A stretch of 64,000 nt of DNA, from NCBI RefSeq assembly GCF_004919105.1, contig NZ_STGK01000009.1, positions 62,001 to 126,000 of the forward strand, read 5' to 3'. The stretch is from Nocardioides sp. GY 10113. GTDB taxonomy: Bacteria; Actinomycetota; Actinomycetes; Propionibacteriales; Nocardioidaceae. Shown here piece by piece: positions 10,909 to 20,470 of this stretch. The notes under the pieces were generated by a model. That model did not search any database, was not told the DNA's origin, and saw nothing but the letters and a program-made list of their open reading frames with translations. Within the stretch, counting starts at the first letter, position 1; the number at the start of each line of letters is the position of its first letter. The translations under genes were made by a program, and so were the position numbers.

Positions 10909-11304
10909 TCAGGCGCGTGGCCGGGCGGCGATCGCCTCCACCTCGACGAGCTGGTCGGGGTAGCCGAGCACCGTGACGCCGACCAGCGTGCTCGGGCAGT
11001 CGTGGTCGCCGAATCGCGCGCGCACCAGCCGCCAGGCGGCGACCAGGTCGGCGCGGTCGGCCGAGGCGACGTACACCGTCGTCCGGGCGACGTCGGTGAG
11101 CGCGCAGCCGGAGGCGGCGAGCGCGGCGACCAGGTTGTCCATCACCCGCGTCGCCTGGGCGGTCACGTCACCGGGCGCCACCACCTGGCCGCGCTCGTCG
11201 AGGGGGCAGGCGCCAGCGGTGAACACCAGGTCCCCGACGCGGCTGGCGTAGGCGTAGGGGACGTCGTCGGCCAGGCCCGGCGCCCGGAGCAGCTCCACGG
11301 TCAT
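10909..11304 (-). CDS. RidA-family (YjgF/Rid) deaminase-like protein
   Basis: A 131-residue Rid-family protein. RidA proper hydrolyses reactive enamine/imine intermediates formed by PLP enzymes; other Rid groups have different substrates. The trimeric-fold signatures are seen: AYASRVGDLVFTAGACPLD near the start and VARTTVYVASADR in the middle. It follows coxG by 33 bases on the same strand and may share its transcript, possibly handling imine products. That link is inference. Confidence 0.85.
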   Translation of the reverse strand: MTVELLRAPGLADDVPYAYASRVGDLVFTAGACPLDERGQVVAPGDVTAQATRVMDNLVAALAASGCALTDVARTTVYVASADRADLVAAWRLVRARFGDHDCPSTLVGVTVLGYPDQLVEVEAIAARPRA

Positions 11305-11337
11305 GGGGCCAGCGTGCCAGGCCGGGGGCCGCCGCGG

Positions 11338-12099
11338 TCAGCGGCGCAGCCGCCGGATCACCAGCACCACCAGGAGCAGGCCCAGGAGGCCCATGGCGAC
11401 CTGCTTGCCGTACGACTTCACCAGCACCGGTACGACGGTCGCGCCGAGGTCGAGCGCGTCGCCCGCGGGCGGGGTGGCCGGTGGCGCCGGCGGCGCGGCC
11501 GCCACACCCGGTTCGCCGGCCGCCGCGGCCGCCGCGGCCTGCGCCGGGGTGACCCCGGCCGACGGGTCCTCCGACCGGTCGGTGGCCGCTGCCTCCGCGG
11601 CCGGCCCGTCCGCGCGCTCCTCGCCCGCGGGTTGCTCGCCGGCCGCCAGCCGCTGCTCCAGGCAGGTCATGAACTGCCCGAGCAGCTTGTCGGAGACGTC
11701 CTGCATCACGCCCCGGCCGAACTGGGCCGGCTTGCCGGTGATGGCGAGGTCGGTGACCACCTCGACGTGGGTGGCCTGCTCCCCCTCGGCGGTCATCGCG
11801 ACCGTGACGGTCGCCCCGGCGGTGCCGTTGCCACGCTTGTCGCGCCCCTTGGCCTCGACCACGAACCGGTGCGCCTCCGCGTCCCGCTCGACGAACGACC
11901 CGGCCCCGGCGTACACCAGGGCGATCGGCCCGAGCTTGACCTTGACGCTGCCCGCGAAGGTCGGCATTCCGGCCTCGTTCTCCGCCACCGACGTGATCTG
12001 CGCCCCGGGGAAGCACTCGGCGAGACCGCCGATGTCGCCGAAGTGCTCCCAGGTGGCGTCCAGGCCGGTGGGGACGGTGAAGGAGTGGGTGAGGTCCAC
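11338..12099 (-). CDS. coxG: CoxG-like SRPBCC protein with C-terminal membrane anchor
   Basis: A 253-residue protein. The N-terminal 150 residues are a polyketide-cyclase/SRPBCC (CoxG) domain (LTHSFTVPTGLDATWEHFGD ... GLAECFPGA). An Ala/Pro-rich linker follows, and a single transmembrane helix at the end (VAMGLLGLLLVVLVI) has an Arg-rich cytoplasmic tail. In Oligotropha, CoxG helps anchor the CO dehydrogenase to the membrane. The gene follows coxM by ten bases, consistent with anchoring the hydroxylase encoded upstream. Confidence 0.85.
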   Translation of the reverse strand: MDLTHSFTVPTGLDATWEHFGDIGGLAECFPGAQITSVAENEAGMPTFAGSVKVKLGPIALVYAGAGSFVERDAEAHRFVVEAKGRDKRGNGTAGATVTVAMTAEGEQATHVEVVTDLAITGKPAQFGRGVMQDVSDKLLGQFMTCLEQRLAAGEQPAGEERADGPAAEAAATDRSEDPSAGVTPAQAAAAAAAGEPGVAAAPPAPPATPPAGDALDLGATVVPVLVKSYGKQVAMGLLGLLLVVLVIRRLRR

Positions 12100-12109
12100 G
12101 CCGGCGTCC

Positions 12110-12967
12110 TCAGGCCCCGCCGGCCGCGGCCAGCACCGCGCGTCGGGTCAGCACCGTCGCCAGGTGCCGCCGGTAGTCGGCGGCCCCGTTGAGGTCGCTC
12201 GGCGGGTTGGTGCCCTCGGCGGCGAGCGAGGCCGCGGCGGCGACGCTCTCCTCGGTGGCCTGACTGCCGACCAGCGCCTGCTCCGTGGCGCTCGCGCGCA
12301 GCGGGGTGGGGCCCATGTTGGTCAGACCGACCCGGGCCTCGGCGATGGTGTCGCCCTCCATCCGGACCGTCGCCGCGACGGCGACGATCGGCCACTGGTG
12401 CGCGATCCGCACGAACTTCTCGTACGCCGCCCCCCAGCCGTCGTGCTTGGGCACCCGCACCTCGGTGAGGATCTCGTCGTCGGAGATGTCGGTCTCGAAG
12501 AGGTCGACGAAGAACTCCGCGGCCGGCACCGTGCGGGTGCCGCCGGCCCCCTGGATCACGAAGGTCGCGTCCAGGGCGAGCGCCGGCGCACCGAGGTCGC
12601 CGGCCGGGTCGGCGTGGGCGAGCGCGCCGCCGAAGGTGCCGCGGTGGCGCACCTGCGCGTCGGCGAGGTGGGTGATCGCCTTGCTGATCAGCAGGGCGTG
12701 CTCGTGCACCAGCGCGCTGTGCCCCACCTCGTGGTGGGTGGTCATCGCGCCGATGGCGAGGTGGTCGCCGCCGTCGCAGACGCCCCTGAGCTCCGGGATC
12801 CGGCCCAGGTCGATCACCCACTCGGGGGCGTTGAGCCGCATCCGGAGCACCGGCAGCAGGCTCTGCCCGCCGGCGATGATCTTGGCCTCGTCGCCGTGCT
12901 CGGCCAGCGCAGCCAGCGCCTCGTCGACGGTGGTCGGTGCGACGTACTCGAACGCTGCGGGGATCAT
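12110..12967 (-). CDS. coxM: Molybdenum hydroxylase FAD subunit (CoxM type)
   Basis: The medium, FAD-binding subunit, 285 residues. It passes electrons from the [2Fe-2S] subunit to an acceptor. The FAD-binding signatures AGGQSLLPVLRMRL (about residues 32-45) and RHRGTFGGALAHADPAGD (about 105-120) are intact, and a CO_deh_flav_C-type domain follows. The ATG at 12967 overlaps the coxL stop as ATGA, so the subunits are translationally coupled. Confidence 0.93.
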   Translation of the reverse strand: MIPAAFEYVAPTTVDEALAALAEHGDEAKIIAGGQSLLPVLRMRLNAPEWVIDLGRIPELRGVCDGGDHLAIGAMTTHHEVGHSALVHEHALLISKAITHLADAQVRHRGTFGGALAHADPAGDLGAPALALDATFVIQGAGGTRTVPAAEFFVDLFETDISDDEILTEVRVPKHDGWGAAYEKFVRIAHQWPIVAVAATVRMEGDTIAEARVGLTNMGPTPLRASATEQALVGSQATEESVAAAASLAAEGTNPPSDLNGAADYRRHLATVLTRRAVLAAAGGA

Positions 12968-15398
12968 GCCTGGCCTCCGGTCTCGTCGAAGTGAGGTACG
13001 GCGGACCCGGTGGTCTCCGCGTCCGGTGCGCCGTGATGGATCGCCCGCCAGACCCTCTCGGGCGTGCAGGGCATCTGGATGTCGTTGACCCCGAGGTGGC
13101 GCACGGCGTCGACCACGGCGTTGACCACCGCGGGGGTGGACGCGATCGCGCCGGCCTCGCCCACCCCCTTGGTGCCGAGCGTGTTGGTGGTGCACGGCGT
13201 GTAGGTGTGGTCGATGTCGAACGAGATGGTGTCGGCCGCGGTGGGCAGCAGGTAGTCCACGAACGAGCCGGAGACGAGCGTCCCGTTCTCGTCGTAGACC
13301 GCCTCCTCCCACAGCGCCTGCGAGATGCCTTGCACCAGGCCGCCGTGCACCTGGCCGGCCACGATGAGCGGGTTGATGATGTTGCCGATGTCGTCGCAGC
13401 AGGCGTAGGCCCGCAGCTTCACCGCCCCGGTCTCGGTGTCGACCTCCGCGGCGCACAGGTGGGTGCCGTGCGGGTAGTTGAAGTCGACCGGGTCGAACGT
13501 CGCGTCCGCGTCCAGCCCCAGCTCCATCCCCTCCGGGTAGTCGTGGCCGGCGAAGGTCGCGGTGGCGAGCTCCGCCAGGGCCATCCCCTGGTCGGTGCCG
13601 CGCACCGTGAACCGGCCGCCCGCGAACTCCAGGTCGTCGACCGAGGCCTCGAGCAGGTGCGCGGCCAGCGGTCGGGCCTTCTCGATCACCTTGTCGGCCG
13701 CGCGGACCAGCGCCTCTCCGCCGACCACCAGGGAGCGCGACCCGTAGGTGTCCATGCCGCGCGGCGCGACCAGCGTGTCCCCGTGGTAGACCTCGACGTC
13801 CTCGAACGGCACGCCGAGCCGGTCGGCCACGATCTGGCTGAACGCCGTCTCGTGGCCCTGGCCGTGGGCGCTCGCCCCGGTGATCACCTCGACCTTGCCC
13901 AGCGGCGTCATCCGGACGCTCGCCGCCTCCCAGCCACCGGCACCGTAGTTGAGGCTGCCGAGGATCCGGGAGGGCGCCAGGCCGCACATCTCGGTGAAGG
14001 TGGAGACGCCGATGCCGAGCTGCACCCGGTCGCCGTTGGCGCGGCGCTCGGCCTGCTCGGCCCGCAGCGCGTCGTACCCGATCATCTCCTTGGCGCGCGC
14101 CGTGGCCGCCTCGTAGTTGCCGCCGTCGTAGGTCAGCCCGGCCACGGTGGTGAACGGGAACTCGTCGTGCTTGATCCAGTTCCGCTCGCGGATCTCCAGG
14201 GGGTCGACGCCGACCTCGGCGGCCAGCTCGTCCATCATCCGCTCGATCGCGAAGGTGGCCTCCGGGCGACCGGCGCCGCGGTAGGCGTCGGTCCACGTCT
14301 TGTTGGTGAGCACGCCGAGCACCTGGAAGCGGTAGGCGGCGAACTTGTAGATCGCGTTGTACATGAAGGCACCGAGCACCGGAGTGCCGGTGCCGAGCAG
14401 GGAGACGTAGGAGCCGAGGTCGGCGAGCAGGTCGGCCTTGAAGCCGGTCACGTTGCCGTCCTTGTCGGCGGCGAGCGTGAGCCGTTGCCACTGGTCACGG
14501 CCGTGGTGCCCGGAGAGCAGCGACTCCGAGCGGGTCTCGGTGTACTTGACCGGCTTGCCCAGCCGCCGCGCCACCGCCCAGGCGATCCACTCCTCGGGCG
14601 TGACCTGCAGCTTGCCGCCGAAGCCGCCGCCGACATCGGGCGCGATCACCCGGATCTTCGACTCCGGCACCCCGGTCGTGGCCGCGAGCGCGAACCGGAC
14701 GATGTGCGGGATCTGCGTGGCCGACCACATGGTGAGCTGCTCACCGGTCGGGTCGACCACCACCGACCGCGGCTCCATGAACGCCGGGATGAGTCGCTGC
14801 TGGCGGAATTCGCGCTCGATGAGGATCCCGTCCTCGCGGGCCCGCGCGATCGCCTCCTCGACGTCGCCCCCCGTGCCGGCCTCACCGGAGTCGAAGACCC
14901 AGAACGCCGACCTGTTGGTGCCCAGGTCCGGGTGGGCCAGCACCCGGTCCTCGGCGGCCTCCTTGAGGTCGAGCGCGGCCGGCAGCTCGTCGTACTCGAC
15001 CTCGACCAGCTCCGCCGCGTCGCGAGCGGCGGCCGCCGAACGGGCGACGACCACGGCGACCACCTCGCCCGCGAAGGTGACCCGGTCCGCGGGCATCGGC
15101 GAGTGCGTCGGGGCCACCTGGTCCTCGGTGACCGGCCAGGCGTTGATGCAGACGCCGAGCTCCTCGCCGAAGTCCGAGCCGGTCAGCACGGCCGTGACGT
15201 TGGGGGCGGCCTGGGCCGCCGCGGTGTCGATCGAGGCGATGGTGGCGTGGGCGAACGGGCTGCGCACCATCGCCAGGTGCAGCATGCCGGGGAGCACGAT
15301 GTTGTCGGTCCACCGGGTGCGGCCGGTGATCAGACGCTGGTCCTCCTTGCGGCGCCGCTCGCGGCCGATCTCGGCGGCGGCGGAGTCCTGGGTGGCGG

Positions 15399-15402
<4 letters not shown>
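12964..15402 (-). CDS. coxL: Molybdenum hydroxylase large subunit, form II CoxL-like
   Basis: The large catalytic subunit, 812 residues, of a xanthine-oxidase-family molybdenum hydroxylase. GGGFGGK (about 258-264) is the first molybdopterin-binding loop, AHGQGHET lies in the second, and GVGEAG near the C-terminus supplies the catalytic glutamate. The active-site loop reads AYRGAGR (about 373-379). Bona fide (form I) CO dehydrogenases have AYRCSFR with the copper-bound cysteine; here that position is Gly. It is therefore form II, with unproven CO activity and possibly another aldehyde or heterocycle substrate. The ATG at 15402 overlaps the coxS stop (ATGA). Confidence 0.92.
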
Positions 15403-15902
<500 letters not shown>

Positions 15903-15927
15903 GACTCTCCCTTGAGCGCGTGGGACC

Positions 15928-15943
15928 TGTGACGTGGCTCACG
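15928..15943. promoter_or_regulatory. CRP-like palindrome upstream of coxS
   Basis: The sequence TGTGACGTGGCTCACG matches the CRP/GlxR consensus TGTGA-N6-TCACA at nine of ten conserved positions. It is centred about 33 bases upstream of the coxS ATG. The position near or over the promoter would suit repression or a class II site with a very short leader. Confidence 0.45.
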
Positions 15944-15972
15944 CTAGGAAGGGCTGGTTGGTTCCCGGTAGG

Positions 15973-17214
15973 TCAGCGGCCCGCGACCGCGAGGCGGGCC
16001 TTGAGCAGGGCGGCGACAGGGTGCCTGCGGCCCTCCCGGTCGAGTCGTTCCAGGCACGCCTCCAGCACCGCGGTGTCGTACGGCGCCAGCTCGCTGAACC
16101 GCAGCACGGCATCGGGCTGGGGGTCGGCCAGCAGCGCCTCGCGGACCGCGACGGCGACGTACTCGCCGGTCTCGATCAGCGCCGGGCTCTCGGTGCCCGG
16201 CAGCAGCTCGCCGCCGTAGGCGTCGACCGCGGCGGCGACCCGTCCGCACCGGAGCAGGGTCAGCACCTGGTCCACGTCGGTGGTGATCGGCATCGGCAGC
16301 CGGTAGGGGCGGGAGGCGAGCTGGCCCGACAGCGCGTGGCGCAGGTGCGAGACCTCGGCCTTGAGCGTGGAGAAGGTCACCGCGTGGTCGCCGTAGAGCA
16401 TCGCGTGCAGCTGCTCCAGGGAGAGGCCGTCGGGGTGCAGCGCCAGCAGGGCGAGGATCTCGGTCTGGCGGCGGTTGAGCAGCAGGGGCTGACCGTCCAC
16501 CCGGACCACGGTGCTGCCGAGCAGCCGCAGCACCAGGCCGGGCTCGTCGGCCCGGGCAGCGCCGGCGGCCGGGGCGGCCGGGTGCATGCGGCTCAGCGGC
16601 ATCGCCTGCTCCAGCATCCGCGCCAGCACGCGGACGGTCGCCATCCCGATCGGGTGGGTGCGGTCCCAGGTGGTGGAGATGTCGATGACCCCGAGCCGCG
16701 CGCCGGTGGCGGGGTCGTGCAGCGGCGCAGCCCAGCAGACCCAGTTGTGCACGATCGGCGCGAAGTGCTCGGCACTGAAGACGGTCGCCGGCCGGTCCAG
16801 CCGGTTGGCCAGGTCCAGCGCGTTGGTGCCGACCGACCGGTCGTCCCAGCGCCCACCGGGGACGAAGTTGACGGTCTCGGCCTTGCGCCGCATCGCCCGC
16901 CCGCCGTAGGTCCACAGCAGCCGGGTGTCCGGGTCGGTCACCGCGATCACCAGGTCACCGTCCTCGGCAGTGCGGCGCAGGTCGGCCTCGACCCGCTCGA
17001 CCGCGACCTGCAGCGGCGAGCCGCTCCAGTAGGTGCTCGTCTCCTGCTCGTCGGCGAGCGGCGCCCCGATCAGGTCGGGCGCCACCGCGCGCCCCGAGCG
17101 CGCCCAGCTGGCGAGGATCTCGGGCCGCACGCTCGACGCCACCCGGTCGCCGTCCTCGACGAAGGTCGCCCAGGCCGCCAGGGTGTCCCGCCGGCGCTGG
17201 TCGAGTTCCCTCAT
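15973..17214 (-). CDS. GAF-domain regulator with C-terminal winged-helix DNA-binding domain
   Basis: A 413-residue protein likely to control the cox genes. Residues of about 10-60 (VRPEILASWARSG) resemble the N-terminus of AcoR-type sigma54 activators, and about 60-200 form a GAF domain (SVGTNALDLANRLDRPATVF, PLHDPATGARLGVIDIS). The AcoR AAA+ core is absent. Instead residues of about 225-300 form a winged helix (LLNRRQTEILALLALHPDG, SLEQLHAMLYGD). The gene sits between xdhC and coxS. TAGATT (17221-17226) ends six bases before the ATG, predicting a leaderless transcript. Ligand unknown. Confidence 0.8.
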   Translation of the reverse strand: MRELDQRRRDTLAAWATFVEDGDRVASSVRPEILASWARSGRAVAPDLIGAPLADEQETSTYWSGSPLQVAVERVEADLRRTAEDGDLVIAVTDPDTRLLWTYGGRAMRRKAETVNFVPGGRWDDRSVGTNALDLANRLDRPATVFSAEHFAPIVHNWVCWAAPLHDPATGARLGVIDISTTWDRTHPIGMATVRVLARMLEQAMPLSRMHPAAPAAGAARADEPGLVLRLLGSTVVRVDGQPLLLNRRQTEILALLALHPDGLSLEQLHAMLYGDHAVTFSTLKAEVSHLRHALSGQLASRPYRLPMPITTDVDQVLTLLRCGRVAAAVDAYGGELLPGTESPALIETGEYVAVAVREALLADPQPDAVLRFSELAPYDTAVLEACLERLDREGRRHPVAALLKARLAVAGR

Positions 17215-17220
17215 GCCGCC

Positions 17221-17226
17221 AATCTA
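17221..17226 (-). promoter_or_regulatory. Candidate -10 element of the cox regulator
   Basis: TAGATT on the minus strand is followed by six bases (GGCGGC) and then the ATG at 17214. With normal -10 to start spacing, transcription would begin at the start codon, as in the leaderless mRNAs frequent in actinobacteria. No Shine-Dalgarno sequence precedes this ATG. Confidence 0.4.
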
Positions 17227-17234
17227 GCCCGCAG

Positions 17235-17250
17235 TGTGACGGCCATCACT
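17235..17250. promoter_or_regulatory. CRP-like palindrome upstream of the cox regulator
   Basis: TGTGACGGCCATCACT matches TGTGA-N6-TCACA at nine of ten conserved positions. It is centred about 28 bases upstream of the regulator ATG, over the presumed -35 region, so binding there would more likely block than activate. Confidence 0.45.
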
Positions 17251-17286
17251 CGTCTAGATGGGGGATGCGCCACCCTTCCGCGAGTG

Positions 17287-18441
17287 TCAGTGGGTGGGGA
17301 CTCGCCCCTCGCCGTGGATCCGGCCCGAGAGCGCCGCCAGCGGCTCCCCCGACCCGCCCCACCGCCGGGCCACGATCTCCGCGGCGATGCTGACCGCGGT
17401 CTCCTCCGGGGTGCGGGCGCCCAGGTCGAGCCCGATCGGGCTGGACAGCCGCGCCACCTCGGCGTCGGTCACGCCGGCCTCCCGCAGCCGGGCCAACCGG
17501 TCCTCGTGCGTACGGCGCGAGCCCATCGCCCCGACGTACCCGACCGCCGGCAGGCGCAGCGCGACCTCCAGCAGCGGCACGTCGAACTTGGGGTCGTGGG
17601 TCAGCACCGTGATCACGGTGCGGGCGTCGATCCGCCCGGCGTCGCGCTCGGCGGCCAGGTAGCGGTGCGGCCACTCCACCACCACGTCGTCGGCGTGCGG
17701 GAACCGGCTGGTGGTGGCGAACACCGGACGGGCGTCGCAGACGGTCACGTGGTAGCCGAGGAACGCGCCCACCCGGGCCACCGCGGCGGCGAAGTCGATG
17801 GCGCCGAAGACCAGCATCCGCGGCCGCGGGGCGAAGGCCCAGACGAAGACCCGCATCCCCTCGCCGCGGCGCTCGCCGTCGGGGCCGTAGCCCAGGGTCG
17901 CGCTGTGGCCCGCGGCGAGCAGGCCGAGCGCGTCGTCGCGGACGGCGTCGTCGATGCGCGCGCTGCCGAGCACGGCAGCGGCCTGCTCCGCCGGCGCCGG
18001 GTCGTCGGGGCGGATCACCAGCCGCCGCCCGACGTACGACGGGTCGGGGTGCTCGACGACGGTGGCCACCGCGACGGGCCGCCCGGCCTCCAGGTCGGCG
18101 GCGATGGCACCCAGCTCGGGGAAGGTCTCGCGATCGACCTTCTCGACGTACACGTCGAGGATGCCCCCGCAGGTCAGGCCGACCTCGAAGGCCTCGTCGT
18201 CGGAGACGCCGTAGCGCCGCAGCACCGGCTCGCCGGCGCCGACCACCTCCTGCGCCAGCTCGTAGACGGCCCCCTCGACGCAGCCTCCGGAGACGGAACC
18301 GACGGCGGACCCGTCCGGCCCGACCAGCATCGAGGCGCCCGGCGGGCGTGGAGCGGAGCGGAAGGTCGCCACCACCGTGCCGACCCCGACGCTCTCGCCG
18401 GCCTCCCACCAGGCGAGCAGCTGCGGCATCACCTCACGCAT
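17287..18441 (-). CDS. XdhC/CoxI family molybdenum-cofactor maturation protein
   Basis: A 384-residue XdhC-family protein. XdhC/CoxI proteins bind the molybdenum cofactor, help its sulfuration, and insert it into hydroxylases of the xanthine-oxidase family. The N-terminal XdhC_CoxI domain has SVSGGCVEG (about 53-61). The C-terminal Rossmann domain has LVFGAIDFAAAVARVGA, ITVLTHDPKFD and YVGAMGSRRTHEDRL. The ATG at 18441 has a GTG just before it (18444). It overlaps coxE by eight bases. Its target should be the CoxL of this cluster. Confidence 0.9.
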   Translation of the reverse strand: MREVMPQLLAWWEAGESVGVGTVVATFRSAPRPPGASMLVGPDGSAVGSVSGGCVEGAVYELAQEVVGAGEPVLRRYGVSDDEAFEVGLTCGGILDVYVEKVDRETFPELGAIAADLEAGRPVAVATVVEHPDPSYVGRRLVIRPDDPAPAEQAAAVLGSARIDDAVRDDALGLLAAGHSATLGYGPDGERRGEGMRVFVWAFAPRPRMLVFGAIDFAAAVARVGAFLGYHVTVCDARPVFATTSRFPHADDVVVEWPHRYLAAERDAGRIDARTVITVLTHDPKFDVPLLEVALRLPAVGYVGAMGSRRTHEDRLARLREAGVTDAEVARLSSPIGLDLGARTPEETAVSIAAEIVARRWGGSGEPLAALSGRIHGEGRVPTH

Positions 18442-19582
18442 CACGCACCACCTCCAGCAGCTCGGTGAAGGTCGCCAACGAGTGCCCGGCCAGGAGCGCG
18501 TCCACGTGCGGCAGCACCGCGGCGATCCCCCCTTGCACCGGAGCGTAGCCCGGCTTCCCGCGGTGCGGGTTCACCCAGACCACCCGGTGCGCGACCCGGC
18601 GCAGCGCGGCCACCTGCTCGCCGAGCAGGCGCGGGTCGCCGCGCTCCCAGCCGTCACTGACGACCACCACCACCGCACCGCGGGCCAGCCCACGCCGGCC
18701 CCAGCGGTCGTTGAACGCCCGCAGCGTCTCCCCCAGTCGGGTGCCGCCGGACCAGTCCGGGACGGCCTCGCCGGCGGCGGCGATCGCCCGGTCCGGGTCG
18801 CGCCGCTCCAGCGCGCGGGTGAGTCGGGTGAGCCGGGTGCCGACGCTGAAGACCTCGACCGCGCCCCGCCCGTGCGCCGCCGAGCCGGCCTCGACCATCC
18901 GGTGCGCCAGCCGCAGCAGCGCCTCGACGTACCCGCTCATCGACCCGGAGACGTCGACCAGCAGCACGACCCGCCGGTGCCGCACCGATCGGCGCCGGCG
19001 GTGGATCCGGGCCGGCTCCCCCATCCGGCGCAGGCTAGCGCGCAGGGTCCGGGAGGCATCGACGACGCCGCGCCGGTGCGGCGTACGACGGACCGCCGAC
19101 CGGCGGGGCAGCACCACGGGGAGGGCGGAGAAGAGCAGGGCCAGCCGGGCCCGCTCGGCGGCGTCCAGGGTCGCGATGTCGCGGTGCCGCAGCACCTCCA
19201 CCTCGCTGGCCGCCGCGCGCACCGGGTCGCCCCGGTCGTCCTCGCCGGCACCCTCGGCTCCGTCCTGCTCCGGCAGGAGCGTGGTCGGCGGCGGTCGGCG
19301 GGGGTCGCGGGGCCGGGAGGTCGGGCCGCGCAGGTCGCGGCGGAACCACTCCTCGAAGACCCGGTCGTGGCGCTCGAGGTCCTCCGGGGAGGCGCACAGG
19401 GTGGCGTGGCCGGCGGTGCGGAGCGCGGCCGGGTCGCCGAGGCCGACCAGCGCGGCGGCGGCCAGGTAGGAGTGGGCCCGGTCCTGCGTGACGGCGACGC
19501 CGGCGGCGCGCAGCGCCCGGGTGAAGCCGAGCAGCACCTCGTCGGGCTGGCGGGCGACGGGCGCCTCGGTCGCCGCGCTCAT
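18434..19582 (-). CDS. coxE: CoxE-type von Willebrand factor A protein
   Basis: A 382-residue VWA protein. CoxE works with the AAA+ ATPase CoxD in assembling the sulfur/metal site of the hydroxylase. The MIDAS motif DVSGSMSGY lies in the C-terminal half, after an Arg-rich region and an N-terminal helical part starting MSAATEAPVARQPDEVLLGF. The ATG at 19582 overlaps the coxD stop (ATGA), matching the obligate CoxD-CoxE pairing in other clusters. Confidence 0.9.
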   Translation of the reverse strand: MSAATEAPVARQPDEVLLGFTRALRAAGVAVTQDRAHSYLAAAALVGLGDPAALRTAGHATLCASPEDLERHDRVFEEWFRRDLRGPTSRPRDPRRPPPTTLLPEQDGAEGAGEDDRGDPVRAAASEVEVLRHRDIATLDAAERARLALLFSALPVVLPRRSAVRRTPHRRGVVDASRTLRASLRRMGEPARIHRRRRSVRHRRVVLLVDVSGSMSGYVEALLRLAHRMVEAGSAAHGRGAVEVFSVGTRLTRLTRALERRDPDRAIAAAGEAVPDWSGGTRLGETLRAFNDRWGRRGLARGAVVVVVSDGWERGDPRLLGEQVAALRRVAHRVVWVNPHRGKPGYAPVQGGIAAVLPHVDALLAGHSLATFTELLEVVRDA

Positions 19583-20460
19583 CCGGCCAGCATCCGGTCC
19601 AGCGCCATCTTCACCCGGTCGGCGTCGTCGCGGTACTTCACCAGGGCGCCGAGCGTGCGGGCCGCCGACGCGACGTCCAGCTCGACGGTGCCCAGGTGCT
19701 GCAGGGCCCGCGCCCAGTCCAGGGTCTCGGCGACGCCCGGCGGCTTCAGCAGGTCGGCCTCGGCGCGCAGCCGCTGCACCACCCCGACCACCTGACGGGC
19801 CAGCTCGGCGGAGACCTCCGGCGCGCGGGAACGGACGATCGCGACCTCCCGGTCGAGCCCGGGGTGGTCGATCCAGTGGTAGAGGCAGCGCCGCTTCAGC
19901 GCGTCGTGCAGCTCGCGGGTGCGGTTCGAGGTGAGCACCACCGTCGGCGGGGTGGCGGCCTGGATGGTGCCGAGCTCGGGGATGGTCACCTGGAAGGTCG
20001 AGAGCACCTCCAGGAGGAACGCCTCGAACTCGTCGTCGGCCCGGTCGACCTCGTCGACGAGCAGGACCGCCGGGCTGCGCTGCAGCGCGGCGAGCACCGG
20101 CCGGGCGAGCAGGAAGCGCTCGTCGTACAGGCTCTTCTCGGCCTCCTCGACGGTCTCGTTCCCGCTGTCCCGGGAGAGCGCCTCGAGAGCCCGCAGGTGC
20201 AGGATCTGGCGCGGGAAGTCCCAGTCGTAGAGCGCCTGGGTCGCGTCGATCCCCTCGTAGCACTGGAGCCGGATCAGCGGCTGCCCGAGCGCCTCGGCGA
20301 TCGCCTCCGCCAGCGCCGTCTTGCCGGTGCCGGGCTCACCCTCGAGCAGCAGCGGGCGCCCCATCTCCAGGGCGAGGAAGAGCACCGTGGCCAGGTCCTC
20401 GTCGCAGAGGTACCCGGTCGCCTCGAGGCGCGCGGCGAGGTCGGCGACGCGGGGTTCCAT
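19579..20460 (-). CDS. coxD: CoxD-type MoxR AAA+ ATPase
   Basis: A 293-residue MoxR-family AAA+ ATPase. Walker A is GEPGTGKTALAEAIA (about 37-51) and Walker B is VLLVDEVDRAD (about 112-122). Sensor residues lie in VVLTSNRTRELHDALKRRC. In Oligotropha CoxD is a chaperone-like ATPase needed for maturing the Mo-Cu site. Here it is coupled to coxE, ten bases downstream of the nucleotidyltransferase gene. Confidence 0.92.
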   Translation of the reverse strand: MEPRVADLAARLEATGYLCDEDLATVLFLALEMGRPLLLEGEPGTGKTALAEAIAEALGQPLIRLQCYEGIDATQALYDWDFPRQILHLRALEALSRDSGNETVEEAEKSLYDERFLLARPVLAALQRSPAVLLVDEVDRADDEFEAFLLEVLSTFQVTIPELGTIQAATPPTVVLTSNRTRELHDALKRRCLYHWIDHPGLDREVAIVRSRAPEVSAELARQVVGVVQRLRAEADLLKPPGVAETLDWARALQHLGTVELDVASAARTLGALVKYRDDADRVKMALDRMLAG

Positions 20461-20470
20461 GACGGCGAGG

